From UBA2705 sp963977125 (lineage in GTDB: Bacteria > Pseudomonadota > Alphaproteobacteria > Micavibrionales > Micavibrionaceae): a stretch of DNA of 64,000 nucleotides. Positions 28,151 through 35,843 of this stretch are shown here, piece after piece. The stretch covers positions 124,001 to 188,000 of the forward strand of contig CAXBNJ010000005.1 in the NCBI GenBank assembly GCA_963977125.1. The letters are read 5' to 3'. Under the pieces are notes generated by a model. It was not told the DNA's origin, ran no database searches, and saw only the letters and a program-made list of their open reading frames with translations. Made by a program: the position numbers and the translations under genes. The number at the start of each line of letters is the position of its first letter. Position 1 is the first letter of the stretch.

Positions 28151-28181
28151 ATTAGGATATGTATTCCGAAATTGCAAGGTA
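28141..28181. repeat. 9-bp inverted repeat at the AAA ATPase start
   Basis: TACCTTGCA (28141-28149) and TGCAAGGTA (28173-28181) are perfect inverted copies 23 bp apart. They flank the ATPase start candidates and precede element B by 9 bp, so they may be operator half-sites. Confidence 0.45.
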
Positions 28182-28190
28182 TAAATACGC

Positions 28191-28241
28191 CATCACCACC
28201 CCATCATAAGCTGAGCACTAACCGCTCACCAAGCGCTCACC
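28191..28241 (+). promoter_or_regulatory. 51-bp regulatory element, copy B (replication operon)
   Basis: The same element as at 25514-25564 but on the plus strand, pointing toward the replication operon. It contains CGCTCACC twice (28223-28230 and 28234-28241), so it may hold two protein binding sites. Confidence 0.7.
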
Positions 28242-28257
28242 ACCCTTAATAATCCAA

Positions 28258-28289
28258 GCTGATCTCCTAACGCACACAAGGAGATCAGC
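28258..28289 (+). promoter_or_regulatory. Hairpin sequestering a ribosome binding site
   Basis: GCTGATCTCCT (28258-28268) is the perfect complement of AGGAGATCAGC (28279-28289), with a 10-nt loop. The AGGAG inside the 3' arm is the ribosome binding site for ATG 28293. In RNA this would hide the site; in DNA it is a strong dyad. No T-tract follows, so it is not a terminator. Confidence 0.7.
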
Positions 28290-28292
28290 AAA

Positions 28293-28505
28293 ATGCCCAC
28301 CGATAAACGCCCCCTCGAATTAGACGACATATATAAAACACCTGTTGGTGACCTGTTCGTACTTTCGGATCAAGAGCTTGATACTTTGATAGCCGATGCA
28401 GAAGCAACCATTCAAAGATTCATCCTGATTAAGAAATGGTTGAACGGCGCTAAGCGTCAAAAAGCCTCCCGCCAGCCCAGTAAAAAATTGTGGGGTTGGT
28501 TATGA
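28293..28505 (+). CDS. Early phage protein, 70 residues
   Basis: First gene of the rightward early operon. The product is 70 residues, acidic in the first half (LELDDIYKTPVGDLFVL) with a central helix (LDTLIADAEATIQRFILIKKWL) and a basic end. Its stop overlaps the next ATG (ATGA). Translation depends on a site buried in a hairpin. I recognise no family; a small replication or host-takeover protein is possible. Confidence 0.75.
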   Translation: MPTDKRPLELDDIYKTPVGDLFVLSDQELDTLIADAEATIQRFILIKKWLNGAKRQKASRQPSKKLWGWL

Positions 28506-29305
28506 ACCATTTTCAAAAACATGGCATTGAGCATCTTTCGGCATCGAGCCTTAATCTCGCCCGCGATAATTTCCCGCTTTGGATCATTCGCTATCTCGGA
28601 AAAGTTAAAGGACAGCAAAGCGTTAACATGCTGGCCGGGATTGCCGTTGAAGATGCGGTTGCACGCGGCCTCGATCATCCGGACATGGATGAAGAGACAG
28701 TCATTCAATTCGCCAAAGATGAATATCTGAAAAAGACCGCGCTCGGTTTTGATCAAGAAGCCCGTGAGAACAAGCTACAGGAGATTACAGGTCGTCCGGC
28801 AGAAGGTAGAAAACAAGCCTGGGACGGTATGGTGCGCAATGCGCTTCGTACGCTGCGCCCTTACGGCATCCCCACCAAGCCGGAAAACGGAAAACAGCAC
28901 CGCATTGAGGTTTTTCTGGATGGCATTCCCGTTCCATTGATCGGCTTTAAGGATTTTTCATTCGATCAGCATGGCTTGGATATCGATCTTAAAACGACTG
29001 GGCGCATGCCTTCGGACATGTCTTTCGATCACCAGCTGCAAGGCGCTGTTTATTGGAAGGCTTCCGGCAACCGCGCACAGCGATTTGCCTATGTCACGAA
29101 AAGCAAAGCAGACGTTCTGGAATTAACGCCGGAGGCTGCTACTTACGCCATTCATACCGCTACAGGCATTGCACATTGTCTACAGCGCTTTTTATCCCTT
29201 TCCAGCGACTGGCAGGAACTCAGCCATCTCACCATCCCCGATTACACAAACTTCCGCTGGGATTCTTTGACGGCAGGTGCCGCCAGAGAGCTTTGGGGTT
29301 TTTAA
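28502..29305 (+). CDS. PD-(D/E)xK exonuclease, RecB/Cas4-like
   Basis: A 267-residue nuclease. ATG 28502 overlaps the previous stop by 4 nt; the frame opens at 28490 but has no better start. The RecB-type motifs appear in order: SASSLNLARDN at the N-terminus, GIAVEDAVARGLDH (Glu50), LIGFKDF (Asp151), IDLKTTGR (Asp162, Lys164) and SFDHQLQGAVYW (Gln-Tyr motif). The family degrades or trims double-stranded DNA ends and in phages acts in recombination beside an annealing or SSB protein. The next gene is SSB-like, supporting a recombination-replication module. Confidence 0.85.
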   Translation: MNHFQKHGIEHLSASSLNLARDNFPLWIIRYLGKVKGQQSVNMLAGIAVEDAVARGLDHPDMDEETVIQFAKDEYLKKTALGFDQEARENKLQEITGRPAEGRKQAWDGMVRNALRTLRPYGIPTKPENGKQHRIEVFLDGIPVPLIGFKDFSFDQHGLDIDLKTTGRMPSDMSFDHQLQGAVYWKASGNRAQRFAYVTKSKADVLELTPEAATYAIHTATGIAHCLQRFLSLSSDWQELSHLTIPDYTNFRWDSLTAGAARELWGF

Positions 29306-29337
29306 ACAACACGAAAATCAAGAAAGGAAAATGACCA

Positions 29338-30075
29338 ATGCCACTTCATAACCTCGAACGCTCTGCCAATGCAGTGCCTCATGTCCGCTATATGGCCGGA
29401 ACCGCCAGCTGGATGCTCTCTACTGATGAGGGTATGCAAACTATACAGCTACCACAATGTCTGTTTGATTTTGGAAAGATCAAAACCGGATGGGGATGCT
29501 TTGCCGAAGATCAGGCCCCTGAATGGGTTTGGGATCCGTCACTAGAGCATCAGGCACCAAAGCCGAATGATGGCCGCGAATGGAAAAAAGGGTTTCATGT
29601 ATTGATCCTGTTGCCACAGGACTATGCCCCGTTCCAGTTGCGCGAATTTGCTACCACGGGTGTTGGCGCTGTTGAAGGCATTAAGGGGCTGTATGCCCTT
29701 TACGAGCAAGCCAAGGATCAAAACCCTGGCAAAGTGCCGCTTGTTCAATATGTCGGCGCGACACCCACCCAGATTGGGCGCAAAGGTGGCCGAACCAATA
29801 TCCCAAGCTTCCAGATTACCGGATGGATTGATCGTCCGGCGGCTTTTGATGAGCCGCTCGGCGATGACGGGAACAATCAAGGCCAGCAGCAATTCGTCAG
29901 CCAGTCCGGTTTCGCGCAGCCTGTGCAACAGGCAAACACAGGGTTTAAGGCTGCGCAGCCAGCCCCACCACCTTCGCAGGCCGCCACGTCTGTCCAGCCG
30001 CCGCAAACGGATAACTCCTTCCAATCGGCTCCACCTCAGCAGGACAGTGGCGACCTCAACAAACCTGTCTTTTAA
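29338..30075 (+). CDS. SSB-like phage protein with disordered tail
   Basis: A 245-residue protein with AAGGAAA before its ATG. Residues 1 to about 175 are folded (TASWMLSTDEGMQTIQLPQC, KGFHVLILLPQDYAP, PSFQITGWIDRP). The remaining 70 are Gln/Pro/Ser-rich and disordered, ending in GDLNKPVF. A folded domain, a Gln/Pro linker and an acidic tip with terminal Pro-x-Phe is the layout of single-stranded DNA-binding proteins, whose tip recruits partners. It lies between a RecB-like nuclease and the primase-helicase. I infer a single-strand binding role; no OB-fold signature is proven by eye. Confidence 0.6.
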   Translation: MPLHNLERSANAVPHVRYMAGTASWMLSTDEGMQTIQLPQCLFDFGKIKTGWGCFAEDQAPEWVWDPSLEHQAPKPNDGREWKKGFHVLILLPQDYAPFQLREFATTGVGAVEGIKGLYALYEQAKDQNPGKVPLVQYVGATPTQIGRKGGRTNIPSFQITGWIDRPAAFDEPLGDDGNNQGQQQFVSQSGFAQPVQQANTGFKAAQPAPPPSQAATSVQPPQTDNSFQSAPPQQDSGDLNKPVF

Positions 30076-30093
30076 AACCTCCCTGAACTTGGT

Positions 30094-30126
30094 TGTCCGG
30101 CATTGCGCCGGGCAGCCGCCTTTTTT
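30094..30126 (+). terminator. Hairpin with distal T-tract before the primase-helicase gene
   Basis: TGTCCGGC (30094-30101) pairs with GCCGGGCA (30107-30114) over a 5-nt loop; six T follow after a 6-nt gap. It may attenuate transcription between the SSB-like and primase-helicase genes. Confidence 0.4.
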
Positions 30127-30141
30127 GAAAGCTGAACATTT

Positions 30142-32340
30142 ATGAATGCCGATCCGTCACATCTCCAACCAAACAAAGAGGCAATGCTGTTGCAGCTGAC
30201 GCATCTGTTTGGTGAAACCCATGCGGATGGTCTGATTGAGTTGGCATGGACGGATCCGCAGAATAATCATGCGCTTTCCAAAGCCCGTCTTTTTGATATT
30301 ACAGATTTTGGCGAGATTCCTGATTTTGCCGCCGCGCGTAATGCCGAGGGCAGTAACGTTTACATTGGCGCGGCCTTACGCAAAAAGGGATTGCCCGAAC
30401 ATAAGCGCACCAGTGATGAGGCGTTCTTTTCTTTAACCGCTGCTTACGTTGATCTGGATGAGCCGGACGTAGCCTCAAAAGCGCGGGATATTTACGGAGC
30501 GGTCGGACCAACATTGGTGGTGATCACCGGGCAGCAGCCTCATTGCCGCGCGCAATTATGGTGGCGACTGGATGAGCTGGAAACGAATCCGGACAAAGTC
30601 AGGTCTCTCAATAAGCATCTGGCCGTTGCCATGAGCGGTGATGAGACGGTGGTTAATCCATCACGGGTTATGCGCCTTGGCGGCTCTATCGCATGGCCGG
30701 TTAAGCCAGGACGCATTGCGGAGGTTACGGAAGTCCAGCTTTTAGGGCGACCTGATGTTCCGGCGGAGGCACTTGTAAACATTGTAATACATGACCTTCC
30801 GCAACTTCCGCAGACTTCCGCCACTCTTCCCGATAACACGCAATCACCTGTAACACATCAAAACACATTAAATCTGCCCAATCTGAACGGCCTTTCGGTT
30901 GATGGCTGCATTGCCAATATCAGCGCCGGGCGGGAATGGCACAAAAATATGGTCAGACTCACCGCGCACTGGGTGAATTCTGGCATGTCGGATCAGGAAA
31001 TCCTGCTGGCTTCGGAAAGCTTGACTTTATCCGGCTACACCCGCGAACAAACGCGCAGCGAAGTTTCAAAGATGCTGCAAGGCGCGCGCGGCAAATGGGG
31101 CATACAAAACCCGTCTGTTATTTTAGAGCAGCCTAAAACTACCGCCATCCCATCCTTGGTTTTGAAAGATTGGAACGGCCATAAATATGCAGGCCAAGCG
31201 CCGGAGCAACGCTGGCTGGTTGAAAATCAAATTCCTCTTGGCGTGCCGATCCTGCTCGCAGCGATGGGCGGTGTCGGCAAAAGCTATCTGGCTTTGGATT
31301 TGGCGCTGCATGTTTCATTACCCACCACATCAATGTCTTTTCCGTACCGCGTGTTTGGCGGGCAGTTAAAAGAACACGGCACAGCGGTCATTCTGGCGGC
31401 AGAAGATAGCTATGAAACCATTCACCGCCGCTTCAATAAGATTGATGAAGCCGATAAGCGCACGCTCTCTGGTGATCGGCTGATTGTTGTGCCCATGCCC
31501 AGCGTTGGTGGCCCGCGCCCTTTGATCGATGTCGAGAACGGCGTACCGCAAAAGACCGAATTTTTTCATGACTTCAAAGCCCAGCTTCTCGAATTGCCGG
31601 ATTTAAAACTGGTGGTGATTGATCCGCTTCAGGCGTTCGTCATGGCGGATGTGACATCGGATCCGGCGGCGGCGCAGTTTATGTGGTCGGCGCTCGCGGA
31701 GATCTGCGCGGAGACCGGGGCAACAATTATCGTCACGCATCATATGCGCAAAGACGGCATGCACAACATCACCAGCGTTGCCGGAGCGCGGGAAGCGATA
31801 CGCGGCTCAACGGCTCTCGTGGACGGCGCTCGCGGTGCTTATGCCCTGTGGCAAGCGGACAAAGATTATGCCCGCATCTGCTGTCAGTTTTTAGGCCGTG
31901 ATTTTGAAGAAAACGCCATCATTCAAGGCGCCATCGTCAAAACCAATGATGATGTACTACAGGCTATTCACACATACGCCAGAGCAGAAAGCGGTCTGCT
32001 CGTTCAGGATTTAAACCTCAGCAATCTGGATCCGGACGAGATTGGCTATCCTGATTTTGAAACAGAGATCGCGATCCTGAAAGAAATCGAAAACCACTGG
32101 AATGCCGGAGAGCCTGTATCACAGGCACCGAACACCGGGCCACGATATATCGTCAAATTCCTCAAAAAACATTTCGGCCTCACCAAATCAGTCGCCCAGA
32201 CCCTTCAGGGCAAATGGGTTGATGAGGGCATCATCGCCACGGAAGTCATCAACTCAAGCTCAAAACTCAAAGGCTATCGCCTGATCAAACTCCCAGAACA
32301 AAAAACGGAAGGAGCGGAAGCATGGTACACAAACCATTGA
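30142..32340 (+). CDS. Phage primase-helicase (RepB-like primase plus AAA/RecA-like ATPase)
   Basis: A 732-residue replication protein. The N-terminal domain has the acidic catalytic string AAYVDLDEPD (about 98-107) and TGQQPHCRAQLWWRL, as in RepB-type primases of mobile elements. A linker at about 215-240 is Pro/Thr/Ser-rich. The C-terminal domain is a RepA/DnaB-like ATPase: Walker A LAAMGGVGKSYLALDLAL (about 371), Walker B LVVIDPLQAFV (about 489) and IVTHHMRKDG (about 533). The last 90 residues resemble a winged helix (YIVKFLKKHFGLTKSVAQ). It should unwind and prime the phage origin, perhaps the CGGAAG array at its 3' end. Confidence 0.88.
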   Translation: MNADPSHLQPNKEAMLLQLTHLFGETHADGLIELAWTDPQNNHALSKARLFDITDFGEIPDFAAARNAEGSNVYIGAALRKKGLPEHKRTSDEAFFSLTAAYVDLDEPDVASKARDIYGAVGPTLVVITGQQPHCRAQLWWRLDELETNPDKVRSLNKHLAVAMSGDETVVNPSRVMRLGGSIAWPVKPGRIAEVTEVQLLGRPDVPAEALVNIVIHDLPQLPQTSATLPDNTQSPVTHQNTLNLPNLNGLSVDGCIANISAGREWHKNMVRLTAHWVNSGMSDQEILLASESLTLSGYTREQTRSEVSKMLQGARGKWGIQNPSVILEQPKTTAIPSLVLKDWNGHKYAGQAPEQRWLVENQIPLGVPILLAAMGGVGKSYLALDLALHVSLPTTSMSFPYRVFGGQLKEHGTAVILAAEDSYETIHRRFNKIDEADKRTLSGDRLIVVPMPSVGGPRPLIDVENGVPQKTEFFHDFKAQLLELPDLKLVVIDPLQAFVMADVTSDPAAAQFMWSALAEICAETGATIIVTHHMRKDGMHNITSVAGAREAIRGSTALVDGARGAYALWQADKDYARICCQFLGRDFEENAIIQGAIVKTNDDVLQAIHTYARAESGLLVQDLNLSNLDPDEIGYPDFETEIAILKEIENHWNAGEPVSQAPNTGPRYIVKFLKKHFGLTKSVAQTLQGKWVDEGIIATEVINSSSKLKGYRLIKLPEQKTEGAEAWYTNH

Positions 32341-32478
32341 TTTCATTATGCGGAAGTGTTTACGGAAGCTGCGGAAGCATACCCCTTAACACATTGATTT
32401 TATTGAATAGGTATTTGCGGAAGCAGTTACCTAGATCCTTAAGGATCTATTTCGGAAGCCGCGCTTGCGCTGCGCGGC
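32306..32478. repeat. CGGAAG iteron array with palindrome, candidate phage origin
   Basis: Seven direct copies of CGGAAG start at 32306, 32315, 32351, 32363, 32372, 32418 and 32453. Two longer matches share ATTGATTT-y-ATT upstream of a GCGGAAG (near 32336 and 32393). A perfect 18-bp palindrome lies at 32432-32449 (center CCTTAAGG) and a 7-bp GC stem at 32458-32464/32472-32478. The region covers the 3' end of the primase-helicase gene and the 184-bp gap after it. Iterons plus palindromes beside a primase-helicase suggest the replication origin. Confidence 0.5.
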
Positions 32479-32524
32479 GTCCGAATACGATCTGGTCTTT
32501 GACGGATCTTGCGGGAGGTGCGGC

Positions 32525-33124
32525 ATGAGCAAATACCGCAAGCCATACGTCAACCCGAATGCCCTTCGTGCTGCCCAGCAAGCGATGGCGCCAGATCATT
32601 ACAAAAAACGCTCCCTGACCGAGGGACTGGATTATCTGGCCAGAGAAATGGAAATCAAATGGGGCGTGGATCGCTTGCCGTTACTCGTTTCGGATCAGAT
32701 GCGGGCGGCTTTTTTTCGGCAGAAAGATTTGCTGGATGAAGCGCTGCAATCCGGTGATCTCACCCTGATTGATGTACAGGTGGGTGGCATGAAACGCGCC
32801 TGGCAGGCTTTGGATCAGGCCGCCACGCAAGCTGGAAAGCCAGTCTTATCGGCGGAGATTTGGGAAATAAAACTTCCGGTATCAGGCCGCATTGTGGCGT
32901 TTGTCAAAACCTCCGCCGAAGCCCACGCCATTGCCAGACCGGATTTGGAAACATGGACGGTCAGCGAGATCGCCCAGCTGATCGATGGCATGGACGAGAA
33001 CGTGGCCAAAATCAAACAGCTATTCCCCGGCGCAGAAGTCACAGCCATCACGAAAAAAGAAACACCCTCCGAGCAACAGGACAAGCCGTTCGACTGGTCG
33101 AAGGGCGATGACATTCCGTTTTAA
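32525..33124 (+). CDS. Phage replication-module protein ending in an SSB-type tail
   Basis: A 199-residue protein; ATG 32525 follows GGGAGG. The N-terminal part is helical (NALRAAQQAMAPDHYKKRSL) and includes GLDYLAREMEIKWGVDRLP; the middle has MKRAWQALDQAATQAGKPVL and IWEIKLPVSGRIVAFVKTS. The last residues are WSKGDDIPF, matching the DDDIPF tip by which SSB recruits polymerase, PriA, RecQ and other partners. The body does not look like an OB fold. It may bind or mimic SSB to control host replication proteins. Function inferred from tail and position only. Confidence 0.7.
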   Translation: MSKYRKPYVNPNALRAAQQAMAPDHYKKRSLTEGLDYLAREMEIKWGVDRLPLLVSDQMRAAFFRQKDLLDEALQSGDLTLIDVQVGGMKRAWQALDQAATQAGKPVLSAEIWEIKLPVSGRIVAFVKTSAEAHAIARPDLETWTVSEIAQLIDGMDENVAKIKQLFPGAEVTAITKKETPSEQQDKPFDWSKGDDIPF

Positions 33125-33147
33125 CCCGAAAAGAAAGGAGAAAGGCC

Positions 33148-33354
33148 ATGAGCCATTACCAATGCCCACTGGGGAGAGCCGCAGGCGCTAGCCCCAAAAA
33201 CGAAGATGAGATGGAGCTGATGCGCAGAGCTGCCTGGCGTAAGCAAGGCGTGCTGAACGTAGCCCCATCTGACAGCCGTCTCACATGGCCAGAAAAAGAA
33301 CTCGTTAAACAAATTGCAGAGAGGCTCTACGGCGAGCGGAAGGAGTACCAATGA
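33148..33354 (+). CDS. Small hypothetical phage protein
   Basis: 68 residues with a strong AAAGGAGAAAGG site and an ATGA overlap with the next gene. The sequence is charged and helical (EDEMELMRRAAWRKQGVLNV, PEKELVKQIAERLYGERKE). No recognised family. The tight coupling to the DUF6362-like gene supports expression. Confidence 0.75.
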   Translation: MSHYQCPLGRAAGASPKNEDEMELMRRAAWRKQGVLNVAPSDSRLTWPEKELVKQIAERLYGERKEYQ

Positions 33355-33794
33355 AAATGATAGGCCCACCACCAGAACCATACTGGACAGAGAAGATCGT
33401 CATGGCGTTCATGGAAGAAGCGGCAGAGATCCACAAATGCATCCCGGAGGTGAGAGTCCCCGGCTACCATTCGATGTGGCCAGACACGCTCAAGGATGAT
33501 TGGGAACGATACTACGACATGCTGCACGCAAGGCAGCGGCGCAACTACGCTCTGCCCAAGCAGGTGGATTTCATGGAAGAAGTCATGCGCTGGCTGCGCT
33601 GGTTAAACGTGATCGAGCAGCGGGTGATCTGGGCGCGCGCCAATAACATTCCGTGGAAGGTGCTGGAGCATGACTTCAACAGCAGCAAGACCACGCTCTG
33701 GCGGCACCTCAACGTGGGGACAAACCGTCTGGCAGCCATCCTGAACAACAATGATCCGGATGGTGACTACCAACATACTCTCAAGCGTTTTTGA
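33351..33794 (+). CDS. DUF6362-like phage protein with helix-turn-helix
   Basis: A 147-residue protein. The N-terminal half (TEKIVMAFMEEAAEIHKCIP) and PGYHSMWPDTLKDDW are typical of phage proteins named DUF6362. The C-terminal half, EVMRWLRWLNVIEQRVIWA and IPWKVLEHDFNSSKTTLWRHL, reads like sigma region 4: a helix, then a helix-turn-helix. It is the last gene of the early operon, immediately before the intergenic region that precedes the late genes, so a late transcription activator is a reasonable inference. Confidence 0.75.
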   Translation: MKMIGPPPEPYWTEKIVMAFMEEAAEIHKCIPEVRVPGYHSMWPDTLKDDWERYYDMLHARQRRNYALPKQVDFMEEVMRWLRWLNVIEQRVIWARANNIPWKVLEHDFNSSKTTLWRHLNVGTNRLAAILNNNDPDGDYQHTLKRF

Positions 33795-34131
33795 AGGTCA
33801 GTCTACGCTTGCGATGCATTTGAAACAGTGTTGCAACACCGTTAACACACATTCCTTGAAACACTTTTTCGATTTTTGAGGTATATTTTTTCTATGCTGG
33901 ACAGAAATGCGCGATTTGCTGCTGCGACCGCCCCTTATCAACTTGACTTACAAAATCTCGCGGGTCCTGTGGGGCCGAAACCTATAGGGGCGGGGAACGC
34001 GCGGGAGTTTTTTAGCGTCAGGGCTTTGAACTTCCTTGACACGCCAGCTTGACACTTTCCTTTTAACCTTTTGACTAAGCGTTGTTATTTGGAATAAAAC
34101 CAGAATAGCAAAACGCCACTTACTTGACATT
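33795..34131 (+). promoter_or_regulatory. Early-late intergenic region, candidate late promoter
   Basis: These 337 bases hold no gene. TTGACAC occurs twice, at 34036 and 34049, 13 bp apart. The second, with a 17-nt spacer, meets TGACTA at 34072-34077, a weak -10. An AT-rich stretch follows before ATG 34132. As the late genes start here without a break, the late promoter most likely lies in this stretch. No operator dyad stood out. Confidence 0.4.
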
Positions 34132-34674
34132 ATGACCGAACTGATGAGCCAGAAAGCCTATGCTGAATATAAAGGATTCAGCAGGCAGTATGTGAATGAG
34201 CTTGTCAGGGATAAAGTTTTACGCCTGAAGCGCGGAAAGATTGACCGCGATGAAGCGGACAAAACTCTTGAAGCTCGCAGAGAACCTGCCCGGCCATTAC
34301 GCCGCAATTCGCAAACTTCCGCACAGGATGCAGTGCCGCCCGCAATGCCTACGCAAATGTCCGGCAGATTGCCTGTATCGGAATTGCCAACACTGCTGCT
34401 GAAAACACGGATCAAGAGTGAAACTGAAAAAGCCAGATTATTGGAGATTAAGGCCAAGGTTGAGGCCGGAAAATATATCGACCGTGATGAAGCCGAAACA
34501 CAGATATTCAAACACTTTCGCCCCTTGCGCGATAACTTGCTGACGGTGCCTGATCGGCTTGATGCAGAATTGGCGGCAACGACTGACCGTCACATTGTTC
34601 ATAAGATTTTATACAACGAAATCGTCCGCGTTCTGGACGATGCCAACAAACCAGCTTTGAAACCGAAACGTTAA
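34132..34674 (+). CDS. Phage terminase small subunit, Nu1-like
   Basis: A 180-residue protein. The N-terminal winged helix (MSQKAYAEYKGFSRQYVNEL, VRDKVLRLKRGKIDRDEA) is the DNA-recognition fold of Nu1/gpNu1 proteins. A linker and a long helix (TRIKSETEKARLLEIKAKVE, AGKYIDRDEAE) follow, then an assembly region (FKHFRPLRDNLLTVPDRL). It should recognise cos or pac DNA and recruit the GpA-type large subunit, which here is encoded 4.4 kb downstream because methyltransferase and moron genes intervene. Confidence 0.82.
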   Translation: MTELMSQKAYAEYKGFSRQYVNELVRDKVLRLKRGKIDRDEADKTLEARREPARPLRRNSQTSAQDAVPPAMPTQMSGRLPVSELPTLLLKTRIKSETEKARLLEIKAKVEAGKYIDRDEAETQIFKHFRPLRDNLLTVPDRLDAELAATTDRHIVHKILYNEIVRVLDDANKPALKPKR

Positions 34675-34676
34675 GT

Positions 34677-35843
34677 GTGGATCATCATACCTCATCAGTG
34701 CTGTCCCTCTGTTCTGGGGCGGGCGGACTTGAACTCGGTCTTAAACTCGCAATGCCTGGAACAAGAACCGTTTGTTATGTCGAGGGGGAAGCCTATGCAG
34801 CCGCGCAGCTTGCAGCGCGCATGGAAGATGAAACCATGGATGCGGCGCCTGTCTGGTCTGACGTTAAAACCTTCGATCCAAATCCGTGGCGTGGCTGCGT
34901 GGATATCATCACTGCAGGATATCCTTGCCAGCCATTCTCCATCGCCGGAGCCAAACGCGCAGAAAAAGACCCGCGCCACCTCTGGCCATTCATACGGGAA
35001 ATCGTTCGAACCATCGAACCCAGAATATGTTTCTTCGAAAACGTCTCACACCATTTACGATTGGGGTTTGAACAAGTCCACGATGACTTACGATCAATGG
35101 GTTACAGCGTTGCGGCGGGTTTGTTTACAGCGGAAGAAGTCGGTGCGCCGCATCGCCGCGAACGCCTCTTCATCTTGGCCTACCGTGACGGCAACCGATG
35201 CATCGGTGAGCAGCGCGCGCCCACCGGAAAAGATGATCCGCAAAGACGGTCGCAATGTTCTGCGCACACCGTCATTGGCGGAAACAGTGATGCAGCCGGA
35301 GGGCTTCCCTTACACGAAGCAGGATCTTCAAGCTCGAAAAGCGGGCAAGGATTACCAGACAGCCAAGGTGCAGTGGCCAACACCGCGTGCGCAGGAGCCA
35401 GGATCAACAAGTGCAAGCCACGGATCGGGACTGGCGGAGACAGCACGCTATTGGCTGACACCTCGCGCAACAGAAAGCGGGGAAAAGCAAGAGACCTTCC
35501 TAAAAAGGATGAGCGACCGGACGGACAAAGCTCACAGTTCGCTCACGGCACAAACCAAAGCATGGCCGACCCCGATGGCGCGGGACTGGAAAGACAGCCC
35601 CGGCATGAAAGATCGGGACACGGGACAAATCTCCCTGCCGAATATGGCGTTCCGCTCTGGCCACCAGGGCCAGGAGAGCATGAACAATGGGGACATGTCC
35701 CAGATGCGCTTAAACCCGCTGTTCACCGAATGGCTGATGGGATGGCCAATCGGGTGGACAGACTTCGCGCCTGTGGAAACGGCGTGGTGCCATTGGTGGC
35801 AGCGTATGCATTCCGAACTCTTTTATTTTCTATCAATAAATAG
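34677..35843 (+). CDS. DNA cytosine-5 methyltransferase
   Basis: A 388-residue C5 methyltransferase starting at GTG 34677, 2 nt after the previous stop. Motif I is LSLCSGAGGLELGLKLA, motif IV GYPCQPFS with the catalytic Cys, motif VI ENVSHH, motif VIII HRRERLF. The variable target-recognition region is Gly/Ser/Arg-rich and looks little like a folded domain. Motif X near the C-terminus (RLRACGNGVVPLVAAYA) is intact. It would methylate phage and host DNA against host restriction. Most of the second half is overlapped in the -2/+1 frame by another long, conserved-looking reading frame, which probably explains the odd composition of the recognition region. Confidence 0.92.
   Translation: MDHHTSSVLSLCSGAGGLELGLKLAMPGTRTVCYVEGEAYAAAQLAARMEDETMDAAPVWSDVKTFDPNPWRGCVDIITAGYPCQPFSIAGAKRAEKDPRHLWPFIREIVRTIEPRICFFENVSHHLRLGFEQVHDDLRSMGYSVAAGLFTAEEVGAPHRRERLFILAYRDGNRCIGEQRAPTGKDDPQRRSQCSAHTVIGGNSDAAGGLPLHEAGSSSSKSGQGLPDSQGAVANTACAGARINKCKPRIGTGGDSTLLADTSRNRKRGKARDLPKKDERPDGQSSQFAHGTNQSMADPDGAGLERQPRHERSGHGTNLPAEYGVPLWPPGPGEHEQWGHVPDALKPAVHRMADGMANRVDRLRACGNGVVPLVAAYAFRTLLFSINK

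Noticed and set aside
34675..35082. N-terminal 136 codons of the frame overlapping the methyltransferase
   Set aside because: Composition looks like a frame shadow (many Trp/Pro/Ser at methyltransferase motifs); the plausible overlapping protein starts at 35083.
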